A DNA stretch of 33,362 nucleotides from assembly GCA_902795965.1 (NCBI GenBank), contig CADBNI010000038.1, forward strand, positions 1 through 33,362, written 5' to 3'. The translations under genes were made by a program, and so were the position numbers. This stretch comes from an uncultured bacterium (GTDB lineage: Bacteria; Cyanobacteriota; Vampirovibrionia; Gastranaerophilales; Gastranaerophilaceae). Below the pieces are notes generated by a model. The model searched no databases. It had not been told where the DNA came from and saw only the letters and a program-made list of their open reading frames with translations. Below, in pieces: positions 1-8,444 of this stretch. Position 1 is the first letter of the stretch; each line of letters opens with the position of its first letter.

Positions 1-12
1 AATTTTATTCTT

Positions 13-89
13 ACCCCTCACCCGAATTTCTAATATTCGAGCAAGCTCTCATATTGAAATTCTACCCTCTCCCGCAAGGGGCGAGGGGT
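13..89. repeat. Compound palindromic intergenic repeat
   Basis: Outer arms at 13-23 and 79-89 are complementary at 10 of 11 positions (acccctcaccc against gggcgaggggt). Nested inside is a second imperfect hairpin, 24-42 with 45-62, which carries gaatttc/gaaattc ends. A third hairpin, ccctctccc (65-73) with gggcgaggg (79-87) around a short loop, shares the right outer arm, so the folds are mutually exclusive. The C-rich/G-rich arms resemble a palindromic repeat common in many bacterial genomes, from memory. No T-run follows, so a terminator role is unsupported. No gene is seen in 1-257. Confidence 0.6.
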
Positions 90-275
90 GTATTCTCGTT
101 TTGAGATGCCGAAAGCATGACGGTTTTGGTGAGCTTTGCGAACTGATAAGTCTTATCGTACTTAATTTTTAGTGCTTTAGTAACTTTTATAACAGATATT
201 CTTCCTCACATCTGTTCTCCCACATTTCCACTCAAATTTTTTCATGTTAAAATAACCATGACGAAAGGAAGGGAT

Positions 276-1574
276 ATGAACAAGGTTGTTGTCGGTGCTC
301 AGTGGGGCGATGAAGGAAAAGCAAAAATTACGGATTTATTGGCACAAAATGCCGATTTAATCATAAGATATCAAGGGGGGTGCAACGCAGGACATACGGT
401 TGTTGCGCATAACAAAACTTTCAAATTTCACCTTATACCCTCAGGTATTTTATACGAAGGGAAAACCTGTTTTATCGGTGCGGGAACGGTTGTTTTGCCC
501 GAATATTTTGAACAGGAAATTCAAGGACTTATACAGGAAGGAATTGATGTTTCGGGATTAAAAATTAATCCTTTGGCATCAATTACAATGCCATGGCATA
601 CCGAAGTTGACGGATACTCCGAAAGTACTGCAACTAAAGGCAAAATCGGCACAACAAAAAAAGGTATCGGACCTACATACACCGACAAAATGGCAAGAAT
701 CGGCTTGAAAATCGGCGATCTTTACAACAAAGAAACTTTGTCCGAAAAATTGGACATAATTCTTCCTCTCAAAAACAAACAACTAAAAGGAGTTTACGGA
801 CTAAAAACTTATACAAAAGAAGAAGTTCTTGCGCTTTGCGAAAAATATGCGGAAATTTTCAAACCTTACGTATGTTTTGACTGGCAAAAGGTTTTGGAAG
901 ATGCCAAACGCGATAAAAAAGCCGTTCTTTTTGAGGGCGCGCAAGGTGTAATGCTTGACGTAGACTACGGAACGTATCCTTTTGTAACTTCTTCAAACCC
1001 GATTGGCGGAGGAGCAGCTACGGGTTCGGGTTACGGACCGACCATGATTGACGAAGTTATCGGAGTTGCAAAAGCATACGTAACTCGCGTTGGTGAAGGT
1101 CCTTTTGTAACCGAGCTTACCGACGAAACGGGAGATAAAATTCGTGAAATCGGTCATGAATACGGTGTAACAACAGGTCGCCCGCGCCGCTGCGGTTGGT
1201 TTGATGCCGTTACAATGACATATGCGGTACTAACCGGCGGACTTACCTCAATCGCATTAACAAAAATTGATGTATTTGATACTTTTGACGAAATAAAACT
1301 CTGTACTGCATACAAAGATACAAGAAACGGTCAAATTTATACAAATTATCCGACAGATGTATTTATCCACAAATACCTTGAACCCGTTTACGAAACTCAT
1401 AAAGGTTGGAAAACAGATGTTTCGGGAGTTCGTGAATATGAAAAACTACCGGAAAATTGCAAAAAATATCTCTCACGCCTTGAAGAAATATTGGAAGTTC
1501 CGATTTCAATCGTAAGTGTCGGGCCTGACAGAGAACAGACGATATTTAAAATAAACGCATTATTAAACAAATAG
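276..1574 (+). CDS. purA: Adenylosuccinate synthetase
   Basis: PurA joins IMP and aspartate using GTP, the first committed step from IMP to AMP, in the cytoplasm. The 432-residue protein has the family length. The N-terminal loop carries the catalytic Asp (GDEGK, residues 11-15) and the catalytic His of NAGHT (about residue 40). The IMP-binding stretch GTTKKGIGPTYTDK and the late TGRPRRCGW segment are also present. An upstream in-frame ATG at 258 has no ribosome site, while AAAGGA at 265-269 is well spaced for 276, so I chose 276. The loop reads GDEGKAK where the family usually has GDEGKGK. No other purine gene is nearby. Confidence 0.96.
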   Translation: MNKVVVGAQWGDEGKAKITDLLAQNADLIIRYQGGCNAGHTVVAHNKTFKFHLIPSGILYEGKTCFIGAGTVVLPEYFEQEIQGLIQEGIDVSGLKINPLASITMPWHTEVDGYSESTATKGKIGTTKKGIGPTYTDKMARIGLKIGDLYNKETLSEKLDIILPLKNKQLKGVYGLKTYTKEEVLALCEKYAEIFKPYVCFDWQKVLEDAKRDKKAVLFEGAQGVMLDVDYGTYPFVTSSNPIGGGAATGSGYGPTMIDEVIGVAKAYVTRVGEGPFVTELTDETGDKIREIGHEYGVTTGRPRRCGWFDAVTMTYAVLTGGLTSIALTKIDVFDTFDEIKLCTAYKDTRNGQIYTNYPTDVFIHKYLEPVYETHKGWKTDVSGVREYEKLPENCKKYLSRLEEILEVPISIVSVGPDREQTIFKINALLNK

Positions 1575-1589
1575 TTTATTGTAAAGTTT

Positions 1590-1618
1590 TTGCCATTTTT
1601 TGACAAAAATAGTATACT
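1590..1618 (+). promoter_or_regulatory. Predicted sigma70-type promoter for pilT
   Basis: TTGCCA at 1590-1595 and TATACT at 1613-1618 are separated by 17 bases. They lie just past the purA stop and 20 bases before the pilT ATG at 1638. The transcript would start near 1625, so the leader would be barely long enough to hold the GAGAGG ribosome site at 1626-1631. Confidence 0.45.
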
Positions 1619-1637
1619 CATAGGAGAGAGGTGCATT

Positions 1638-2726
1638 ATGGATAATAGTTTTGATATAGTTTCATTTTTGAAAAAAGCAGTTACAATCGGGGCTTCGGAC
1701 GTTCATCTGCAAGTGAATGAACACCCGGTTATCAGAATAGACGGTAAAATCACAAAAGTTGACATGCCTTTATTAACGGAAGAAAATTTGAAAGAAGCGT
1801 TTAACACGCTTGTTCCGCAAAATATTAAAGGTAAAATTGACAGCGTATTTGACCTTGACTTTGCATACGAAATTCCGAATTGCTCACGTTTCAGGGTTAA
1901 TTTAAGCAGGCAATTAGGTTATGCGGGACTTGTTATAAGAACAATTCCTTATAATATCAAAAATATTTCTGAATTAAATCTGCCGGAATCCATAGAACAG
2001 TTTGCAACGCTTAATAACGGGCTTGTTCTGATTACAGGGCCTACAGGTTCGGGAAAATCAACAACCATTGCATCTTTGATTGATTATATTAATATCAATT
2101 ACCCGAAACATATTATTACGATAGAAGACCCCGTGGAATTTATTTTCAACAACAAAAAATCTATAGTTTCTCAAAGGCAAATACAAATTGATACTCCGAG
2201 TTTTCCTGACGGTATCAAATATGCATTAAGACAAGACCCTGACGTTATATTTGTCGGTGAAATCAGAGATGAAGAAACAATTACCGCAGCATTAAAAGCC
2301 GCAGAAACAGGGCATTTGGTATTTGCAACAATCCATACAAATGATGCAATCCAAACTGTAAACAGAATTGTAAATATGTACAATCCTTCGGACAGAGATT
2401 TTGTCAGAACACAGTTAGCGCAAGTCTTGAGAGGAACGGTTTCGCAAAAACTTTTGCCGTTAAAAGCCGGTTCGGGTCGCCGTCCCGCATGCGAAGTGCT
2501 TGTCGTTACTCCAACGGTAAAAGATTTTATTCAAAAAGATAAACTTGAAGAAATCTACGAGCTTGTCAAAAAAGGTTCGTTTAACAATATGCTTACAATG
2601 AATTCTTCATTGTACAGATTGTATGAACAGGATTTGATTTCGGAAGAAACCGCATTGGAATACTCTGACAACAAAACCGAATTACAACAAATGTTCAGAG
2701 GGGTTTACCACGGTACGGGAATGTAA
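1638..2726 (+). CDS. pilT: Type IV pilus retraction ATPase PilT
   Basis: PilT is the hexameric ATPase at the inner-membrane base of the type IV pilus that powers pilin depolymerisation, hence twitching and DNA uptake. The 362-residue protein has the PilT/GspE core: Walker A GPTGSGKST near residue 134, the acidic stretch VGEIRDEETI near 208, and the PilT-like segment AAETGHLVF with a His box (HTNDA) near 225-235. The start at 1638 is preceded by GAGAGG; the longer frame from 1590 lacks a site. The C-terminal segment usually recognised as AIRNLIRE in PilT is diverged here, so a PilU-like or lineage-specific retraction ATPase cannot be excluded. A prepilin peptidase lies about 9 kb away at 11580. 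Confidence 0.9.
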   Translation: MDNSFDIVSFLKKAVTIGASDVHLQVNEHPVIRIDGKITKVDMPLLTEENLKEAFNTLVPQNIKGKIDSVFDLDFAYEIPNCSRFRVNLSRQLGYAGLVIRTIPYNIKNISELNLPESIEQFATLNNGLVLITGPTGSGKSTTIASLIDYININYPKHIITIEDPVEFIFNNKKSIVSQRQIQIDTPSFPDGIKYALRQDPDVIFVGEIRDEETITAALKAAETGHLVFATIHTNDAIQTVNRIVNMYNPSDRDFVRTQLAQVLRGTVSQKLLPLKAGSGRRPACEVLVVTPTVKDFIQKDKLEEIYELVKKGSFNNMLTMNSSLYRLYEQDLISEETALEYSDNKTELQQMFRGVYHGTGM

Positions 2727-2729
2727 TTT

Positions 2730-3491
2730 ATGAACAACTTTGTCACCGATGCAATCAATCTGAAATCCTACAATCTTAGCGAATCGGACAAAATTATCGT
2801 AATGTATTCAAAAGATAAAGGATTAATCAGAGGAGTTGCAAAGGGTGTTAAAAAACCAAAAAGCAAATTGGGCGCAAGAATGGATATGCTTGTCGCCAAC
2901 AAATTGATGCTTTACAAAGGCAAAAATTTGGACAGAATTTGTCAGGCAGAAGCTCTAAACACTTTTCAAAAAACCAGACAAAATATGGATAAAATTTTTT
3001 ATTCCATGTACATAACCGAGGTGGTCAATAATTTTGGGGTAGAGGATGATCCTTGTTCCAATGAAATCTATGAAATTTTATATAAAGCGTTGGAAAAAAT
3101 ATCTAACGCATCAAACAATGTAGAAATCTTACTTACGGTAATAAAATTCCAAATAAAAATGATGCAGATTTCGGGTTTTGGGATAGAACTCGAAACCTGC
3201 CTCTGTTGCGGAGAACATATAAAGGACGAAAATATGTATTTTTCACCGCAAACGGGGGGAATTATTTGCCCAAAATGTAACGAAACAAAGGGACTAAGAA
3301 CAATTCTGCATTACAAATTACGGGATTTTTTGAACGCATGCCTGCAATATGATTTTGATTACGTATCTGATTATGACAAAAAAGCAAACGAAAAAGTCTG
3401 CTCAGTTTGCTTTGAATTACTGAAAAATTACATCAATCTGCATTCGTCTAAAAAATTCAACACAACCGATATTTTGCAGGAAATAAAATAA
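2730..3491 (+). CDS. recO: DNA repair protein RecO
   Basis: RecO works with RecR to load RecA on SSB-coated single-stranded DNA in gap repair. The 253-residue protein begins with the OB-fold region (residues about 1-80, including GLIRGVAKGVKKPKS). It has a four-cysteine zinc site, CLCC near residue 157 and CPKC near 180, as in many RecO proteins. It starts three bases after pilT stops, so it probably shares the pilT transcript. A partial ribosome site (ggga) lies inside the end of pilT. The gene ends one base from the stop of the convergent permease, with no terminator visible between them. Confidence 0.93.
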   Translation: MNNFVTDAINLKSYNLSESDKIIVMYSKDKGLIRGVAKGVKKPKSKLGARMDMLVANKLMLYKGKNLDRICQAEALNTFQKTRQNMDKIFYSMYITEVVNNFGVEDDPCSNEIYEILYKALEKISNASNNVEILLTVIKFQIKMMQISGFGIELETCLCCGEHIKDENMYFSPQTGGIICPKCNETKGLRTILHYKLRDFLNACLQYDFDYVSDYDKKANEKVCSVCFELLKNYINLHSSKKFNTTDILQEIK

Positions 3492-3492
3492 T

Positions 3493-5025
3493 TTACTTCT
3501 TCAAAATCCTGCCGAGTTCTTCTTTACGTTTTTGGGAATAACCGTATCCCGCATAGATTAAAAATCCTATCAAAAGCCACAATGGAAAATAAAGCGAAGA
3601 AGTTGTCAAAAATTTCATGGAATAAACCATCAATCCGCCGCAGGTTAATATTCCCAAAACAGGAAACAGCGGTGAAAACGGAACTTTAAACGGACGATAT
3701 CTGTCGGGTTCTGTTTTTCGCAATATCAAAACCGCAATACAAATTATTATAAACGAAGTGAATGTTCCGAAATTGCACAACTCAGCAGAAATATTCAAAT
3801 CCATAAACAATGCGCATACAATTACCACAATACCCGAAATCCAGGTCAAAACGTGCGGAGTTCTGTATTTTCTGTGAATTAATCTCAAAGACTTCGGCAG
3901 AAATCTGTCCCTGCTCATTGCGTACAAAATCCTTGTCGTACCCAACTGATAAATCAAAAGTACAGACGTCAAAGCACACAAAGCACCTATCGAAATCAAT
4001 CCCGCAAACCAATCTTTACCGATTGCACGCATAGCATGCGCAATAGGAGCCTGAATATCAATCTGTCCGAGAGGAACATTCCCCGTCAAGACAAGCGCAA
4101 CACAAACGTACAAAACAGTACAAATTATCAAAGTTCCGAGTATTGCAACAGGCAAATCTCTCTGAGGATTTTCTGTTTCTTCGGCAGTAGTTGAAATCGC
4201 ATCAAATCCTATATATGCAAAAAAGATTAAAAACGCACCCATAAACACACCCTCAAATCCGTTAGGCGCAAAAGGTGTCCAGTTTTCGGGTTTTACATAA
4301 AACGCACCGACAATGATAAACGAAATTATCATAAACATATTTACGCCTACCATTACACTCGCAAACCTCGTAGATTCTTTTACCCCTTTAATCAGAAGAA
4401 TTGTAAGCAAAAAAACAATTATCATTGCAGGCAGATTTGCGGCAACGGGGATTTTATCAAACAAAAACGGCATCTGCGAATGCGGATCAAGCCCGAATTT
4501 GTCACAATATGCATACATAAATCTGTAATCGTTTCTGAGCCACAAAGGAAAATTCACGACAAAATCGGGTAAAATATGTTTAAACCCTTTCAAAAACTGA
4601 ACAAAATATCCCGTCCACGCACACGCAACGGTAATATTGCCGATTGCATATTCAAGCATCAAAATCCAACCGACCATCCAAGCCATAAATTCACCCATTG
4701 TAGCGTATGTATAAGTATAAGCACTACCCGCAACCGGTATCATAGCCGCAATTTCGGAATAACAAAGTGCCGAAAACACACACGCAACCGCAGCCAAAAC
4801 CATTGAAATAACAATAGCAGGCCCTGCACCGACACTTTCCGGTCCGCCCTGAATAGCCGAACCTATTATCGTAAAAATTCCCGTACCGACAACCGCACCA
4901 ATTCCCAGTACAATTAAGTCAAATACGTTCAAAGTCTTTTTCAACTCTGATTTTTTACTCACTGCAATCAGTTCATCGGGGCTTTTCTTTTTTAATGCGT
5001 TATTAATTATTGATTTTAATTTCAT
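3493..5025 (-). CDS. APC-family amino acid permease (second of tandem pair)
   Basis: This is a 510-residue inner-membrane transporter of the amino acid/polyamine/organocation superfamily, closest in appearance to cationic amino acid (CAT-type) permeases. The first membrane helix carries the substrate-binding stretch GIGAVVGTGIF. About 12-14 hydrophobic helices follow, with FFAYIGFDAISTTAEE, a conserved CAT-family segment. Its start overlaps the stop of the upstream permease by four bases (ATGA), implying translational coupling. It is clearly a paralogue of that neighbour: many blocks are near-identical, including YVRPENWTPFAPNG against YVKPENWTPFAPNG. The substrate cannot be read from sequence. 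It starts with ATG at 5025, with GGAAA weakly placed upstream. Confidence 0.88.
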   Translation of the reverse strand: MKLKSIINNALKKKSPDELIAVSKKSELKKTLNVFDLIVLGIGAVVGTGIFTIIGSAIQGGPESVGAGPAIVISMVLAAVACVFSALCYSEIAAMIPVAGSAYTYTYATMGEFMAWMVGWILMLEYAIGNITVACAWTGYFVQFLKGFKHILPDFVVNFPLWLRNDYRFMYAYCDKFGLDPHSQMPFLFDKIPVAANLPAMIIVFLLTILLIKGVKESTRFASVMVGVNMFMIISFIIVGAFYVKPENWTPFAPNGFEGVFMGAFLIFFAYIGFDAISTTAEETENPQRDLPVAILGTLIICTVLYVCVALVLTGNVPLGQIDIQAPIAHAMRAIGKDWFAGLISIGALCALTSVLLIYQLGTTRILYAMSRDRFLPKSLRLIHRKYRTPHVLTWISGIVVIVCALFMDLNISAELCNFGTFTSFIIICIAVLILRKTEPDRYRPFKVPFSPLFPVLGILTCGGLMVYSMKFLTTSSLYFPLWLLIGFLIYAGYGYSQKRKEELGRILKK

Positions 5026-6614
5026 TTATTCATTTCCAGTTTTTTTAATTCGACTGCTTCTTTGTGAAGTTTATTTTCATTAAGCCTGTTTTTTACAAAT
5101 CCGTACAACAAATAAATTATTGCACCGATACCGAGCCAAACAGGGAACAACAATGCCGAACTTGATTGCTGCATTGATTTATAAACCATCAAACCTCCGC
5201 AGCTCAATATTCCCAATATCGGTGTAATGGGAGAAAACGGAACTTTAAAAGGTCTTGGTCTTTCGGGGTCTGTTTTTCTCAATATCAATATAGCAACACA
5301 AACAATTATAAACGACGTAAACGTACCGTAATTACAGAGTTCTGCCGCAACATCAAGATTTAACGTCAAAATTCCGACAACCGCCAAAAGTCCGACAGTC
5401 CACGTCAATTTTGCGGGAGTTTTAAATTTCGGGTGCAATGCTTGAAATCTTTGAGAAATAAAATGATCTCTGCTCATTGCGTACAAAATTCTTGTAGAAG
5501 CCATTTCCAAAACGAGCAATACGGAAGTCAAACCCGCCAATGAACCTATTGAAATTAATCCTGCCGCCCAATTCATTTTCAGCATTGCCATACAATAAGC
5601 CATCGGAGCTTTCAAAAATGCCATCGGAACACTTGATGACGTATCCTGCAAACCCGTCAATACAAGTGCAACCGCGACATAAACTATCGTAGTCACTATT
5701 AAAGAACCTATAATTCCGACAGGTAAATCCTTTTGAGGATTTTTACATTCTTCCGCAGCAGTTGCAAGCGCATCAAAACCTATGTATGCAAAAAATATTA
5801 AAAATGCACCCGCAAATATTCCTTCAACACCGTTAGGTGCAAAAGGTGTCCAATTTTCGGGTCTTACATAAAACGCACCCGCAATTACAAACAAAGCTAT
5901 AACCGCAAGTTTTATAAATACCATTATACCCGCCATCTTAGCGGAATCTTTCGTTCCTTTTACCAAAATTGCCGTCATTAAAAGAACTATTAATATAGCA
6001 GGCAAATTTATACAAATCGGAATACCGAAAAATGTCGGTATTGTTACATCAGGATTATCAGCCGCAATTTTTGCCGCACTGAAAGCATCATTAACAAGCC
6101 AAACGGGAGGGTTTGCAAGCCAAGCAGGCAATACGTTTGAAAATCCGTTCATAAACTGTACAAAATGGTTTGACCACGCACAAGCGACCGCAATAAATCC
6201 GATTGCATACTCAAGCATCAAAACCCAGCCTACCATCCAAGCAGCAAATTCACCCAAAGTTGCAAACGTATACGTATAAGCTCCGCCCGCAACAGGAATC
6301 ATAGTCGCAAATTCCGAATAACAAAGAGCCGAAAAAACGCACGCAATCGCTGCTATTATCATAGAAACAACAAGCGCAGGCCCTGCACCCAATGCCGTTC
6401 CGTCAGCGTTTCCTGCTGCAGCAATTCCTACAACCGCAAAAATTCCCGATCCGATAATCGCTCCGACGCCCAAAATAATCAAATCCCAAACACCAAGAGT
6501 TTTTTCAAGTCCGCCTGATTTTGCTTCCGCAAGCATTTCATCAGGATTTTTAATTCTTGTTACGGTTTTTAAAAAATTGCGAGTAAATGTCGCACGGTGA
6601 AATTTTTCAGCCAT
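5022..6614 (-). CDS. APC-family amino acid permease (first of tandem pair)
   Basis: This 530-residue inner-membrane transporter is paralogous to the gene that follows it. Helix 1 contains GVGAIIGSGIF, the unwound substrate-binding helix of APC transporters. The central FFAYIGFDALATAAEE block is typical of CAT-type permeases, and the extra loop near residues 185-205 distinguishes it from its neighbour. AAGGA lies seven bases before the ATG. The gene starts 22 bases after glyQ ends, so glyQ and both permeases are probably one transcript. Cationic amino acids are the usual CAT substrates, but glycine or others are possible; only the family is firm. Confidence 0.88.
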   Translation of the reverse strand: MAEKFHRATFTRNFLKTVTRIKNPDEMLAEAKSGGLEKTLGVWDLIILGVGAIIGSGIFAVVGIAAAGNADGTALGAGPALVVSMIIAAIACVFSALCYSEFATMIPVAGGAYTYTFATLGEFAAWMVGWVLMLEYAIGFIAVACAWSNHFVQFMNGFSNVLPAWLANPPVWLVNDAFSAAKIAADNPDVTIPTFFGIPICINLPAILIVLLMTAILVKGTKDSAKMAGIMVFIKLAVIALFVIAGAFYVRPENWTPFAPNGVEGIFAGAFLIFFAYIGFDALATAAEECKNPQKDLPVGIIGSLIVTTIVYVAVALVLTGLQDTSSSVPMAFLKAPMAYCMAMLKMNWAAGLISIGSLAGLTSVLLVLEMASTRILYAMSRDHFISQRFQALHPKFKTPAKLTWTVGLLAVVGILTLNLDVAAELCNYGTFTSFIIVCVAILILRKTDPERPRPFKVPFSPITPILGILSCGGLMVYKSMQQSSSALLFPVWLGIGAIIYLLYGFVKNRLNENKLHKEAVELKKLEMNK

Positions 6615-6636
6615 TCATTTATCCTTTTTGTAAATA

Positions 6637-7509
6637 TTATTTGCAGAGAGGAAATCCCATTTCTTCTCTTTGAGCCACATACAATCTTGCAACGGCAGAA
6701 GCCATTGTTCTGACCCTGTTTATAAAATTAATTCTTTCGTCTTTGCTTATTACTCCGCGAGCATCAAGCAAATTGAATGTATGAGAGCATTTGAGAACGT
6801 AATCATAAGCAGGCAAAACCAATTTTGCACTAATACAATTATCAACCTCTTTTTGGAATAAATCAAACATAGTGAATAATGATTTTGCATCACTAACTTC
6901 AAAATTATATTTTGACTGTTCAATTTCATTTTGGAGGAAGATTTCACCGTATTTAAGTTTATCATTCCACATAATATCGTATACGGATTCTTTGTTTTGG
7001 AGATACATTGCAATACGTTCCAAACCGTAAGTCAATTCAAGCGCAACGGGCTTAACCTCAACCCCGCCGACCTGTTGAAAATACGTAAACTGAGTAATTT
7101 CCATACCGTCAAGCCAAACTTCCCAACCGACACCTGCCGCGCCGAGAGTAGGAGATTCCCAGTTATCTTCAACAAATCTCACATCATGCTCTTTCAAGTT
7201 AATCCCCATAGCCTCAAGACTTTTGAGATAAAGTTCTTGAGCGTTGTCGGGTGAAGGTTTTAAGATAACCTGAAATTGATAATAATGCCCCAATCTGTTG
7301 GGATTCTCACCGTATCTTGCATCGGTCGGACGTCTGCAAGGTTCAATCATAGCGGTGTTCCACGGTTCGGGTCCCAATGAACGCAAAAACGTTGCAGGGT
7401 TCATAGTGGACGCACCCTTTTCTATATCATACGGTTGTTGAATTATACAACCGTAATCCGACCAAAATTTTTGTAAATTAAAAACTAATTCCTGAAAATT
7501 AAGTGCCAT
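6637..7509 (-). CDS. glyQ: Glycyl-tRNA synthetase alpha subunit
   Basis: GlyQ is the catalytic alpha subunit of the bacterial alpha2-beta2 glycyl-tRNA synthetase and activates glycine for tRNA-Gly. The 290-residue protein matches the family throughout: [14 protein letters not shown] near the N-terminus, then [17 protein letters not shown] and [12 protein letters not shown] chose ATG at 7509, which gives the usual MALNFQELV start and has GGAA about seven bases upstream. An in-frame TTG at 7521 is less likely. The beta subunit gene glyS is not in this window, so the complex must be completed from elsewhere. A TATACT-like box at 7562-7567 on this strand could be its -10, but no good -35 is seen. 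Confidence 0.95.
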   Translation of the reverse strand: MALNFQELVFNLQKFWSDYGCIIQQPYDIEKGASTMNPATFLRSLGPEPWNTAMIEPCRRPTDARYGENPNRLGHYYQFQVILKPSPDNAQELYLKSLEAMGINLKEHDVRFVEDNWESPTLGAAGVGWEVWLDGMEITQFTYFQQVGGVEVKPVALELTYGLERIAMYLQNKESVYDIMWNDKLKYGEIFLQNEIEQSKYNFEVSDAKSLFTMFDLFQKEVDNCISAKLVLPAYDYVLKCSHTFNLLDARGVISKDERINFINRVRTMASAVARLYVAQREEMGFPLCK

Positions 7510-7609
7510 AACCTTTTCCAATAATTGTAATAATAACGCTTATACATCATATTACGGACATAGTATAATTGCAAACAAATGATAAAAAATATTAAGTGAA
7601 ATAAATTTA

Positions 7610-7618
7610 TGCTATAAT
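7610..7618 (+). promoter_or_regulatory. Extended -10 promoter for the P-loop kinase gene
   Basis: TGCTATAAT is a consensus extended -10 box (TATAAT at 7613-7618). It sits 20 bases before the ATG at 7638 and upstream of a strong AAGGAG site at 7625-7630. The -35 region is poor, as expected when an extended -10 is present. Confidence 0.55.
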
Positions 7619-7637
7619 ACGAATAAGGAGAAGTATT

Positions 7638-8153
7638 ATGACAATAATAATTTTTTCGGGAAAACAATATTCGGGCAAAGATACGGTTGCAAAGATTATG
7701 CTGAATGAAATGCCGGATTTCAGAAGATGTGCAATGGGTGATATTATAAAACTCACTTACGGCAAAGAAAAAGGTTTAACTTACGAAGAAATAGAAAAAA
7801 ACAAACCGCTTTACAGGCAGGATTTAATAAATTTGGGTAATTGGGGACGTGCGCAAGACCCTGATTATTGGCTGAAAAAGATTTTGGAACAAGACGGAAA
7901 TATTATGGTAACTGATGTACGCGTTCCGCACGAATACGAAGTTTTCAAAAAAGCGGGCGCGATTTCAATAAGAGTGGAAGCCTCACGCGAAACAAGAGCC
8001 TCACGCGGAGAACTTATCGGAGAAAACGATATCACCGAAGTCGGGCTTGATAACATAAAAGATTGGGATTACATAATCGAAAACAATTCGGACTACGAAA
8101 CACTGAAAGTTAAAGTGCTAAATCTTGTGGCAACAATAAAAAAAGAACTTTAA
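7638..8153 (+). CDS. P-loop kinase, phosphomevalonate kinase/dNMP kinase-like
   Basis: This is a 171-residue P-loop phosphotransferase. Walker A is GKQYSGKDT at residues 8-16. The middle segment (YRQDLINLGNWGRAQDPDYW) and a VTDVRVPHEYE stretch precede a lid-like RVEASRETRASRG. The tail EVGLDNIKDWDYIIENN closely recalls the end of animal-type phosphomevalonate kinase (PF04275), and the fold is also shared with phage deoxynucleoside monophosphate kinases. No mevalonate-pathway or nucleotide-salvage gene is adjacent, so the substrate is undecided. Start and ribosome site (AAGGAG, seven-base spacing) are excellent. Its stop overlaps that of the convergent regulator gene by three bases. Confidence 0.7.
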   Translation: MTIIIFSGKQYSGKDTVAKIMLNEMPDFRRCAMGDIIKLTYGKEKGLTYEEIEKNKPLYRQDLINLGNWGRAQDPDYWLKKILEQDGNIMVTDVRVPHEYEVFKKAGAISIRVEASRETRASRGELIGENDITEVGLDNIKDWDYIIENNSDYETLKVKVLNLVATIKKEL

Positions 8154-8365
8154 TCAAATTTCAACAATTCAGACAAAGAAATTCCCAACCCGTCGGCAAA
8201 TTTCTGTAAAACTTCAAGCCCGGGAACTCTTTCAAGTCGTTCTATTCTACCAATATGAGTTCTGTCGACCCCACAAAGCAATGCAAAATCTTCCTGCGAT
8301 AAATTGCGCTCTTTTCTAATGAGTTTTAACTTATTGGCAAATTTCTTTACGATATCGCTTGACAT
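8150..8365 (-). CDS. XRE-family transcriptional regulator
   Basis: A 71-residue single-domain DNA-binding protein. The helix-turn-helix spans about residues 10-65. The recognition region LSQEDFALLCGVDRTHIGRI and the following GLEVLQKFADGLGISLSELL are typical of Cro/C1-type repressors, and resemble controller proteins of restriction-modification systems. I chose ATG at 8365 because longer starts add a non-homologous tail. No Shine-Dalgarno site precedes it, so it may be translated from a leaderless or weakly initiated message. No restriction or methylase gene is adjacent. It diverges from a small unknown gene at 8432, and an inverted repeat spans the shared control region, which suggests autoregulation. 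Confidence 0.8.
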   Translation of the reverse strand: MSSDIVKKFANKLKLIRKERNLSQEDFALLCGVDRTHIGRIERLERVPGLEVLQKFADGLGISLSELLKFD

Positions 8366-8444
8366 ACAAATAAATTTATGCGAATATGTGCTTATAGTCG
8401 ACCGCCAACTGGCACACAAGATGAATACATAATGGACGTATGTC
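8361..8444. promoter_or_regulatory. Divergent control region with GACATAC inverted repeat
   Basis: GACATAC at 8361-8367 is mirrored exactly by GTATGTC at 8438-8444. One half-site covers the start codon of the XRE gene and the other lies just inside the small divergent gene. They could be paired operators for the XRE protein, but at seven bases each the match may be chance. Confidence 0.25.

Noticed and set aside
1600-1605. TTGACA as the -35 of the pilT promoter
   Set aside because: It is only seven bases from TATACT. TTGCCA at 1590-1595 has the correct 17-base spacing instead.
7510-7637. T-box or riboswitch upstream of glyQ
   Set aside because: The leader is about 128 bases, AT-rich, and shows no T-box sequence or glycine-riboswitch core that I can recognise.
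8150-8365. Controller protein of a restriction-modification system
   Set aside because: The helix-turn-helix resembles such controllers, but no methylase or restriction gene is within the window, so only XRE family is supported.
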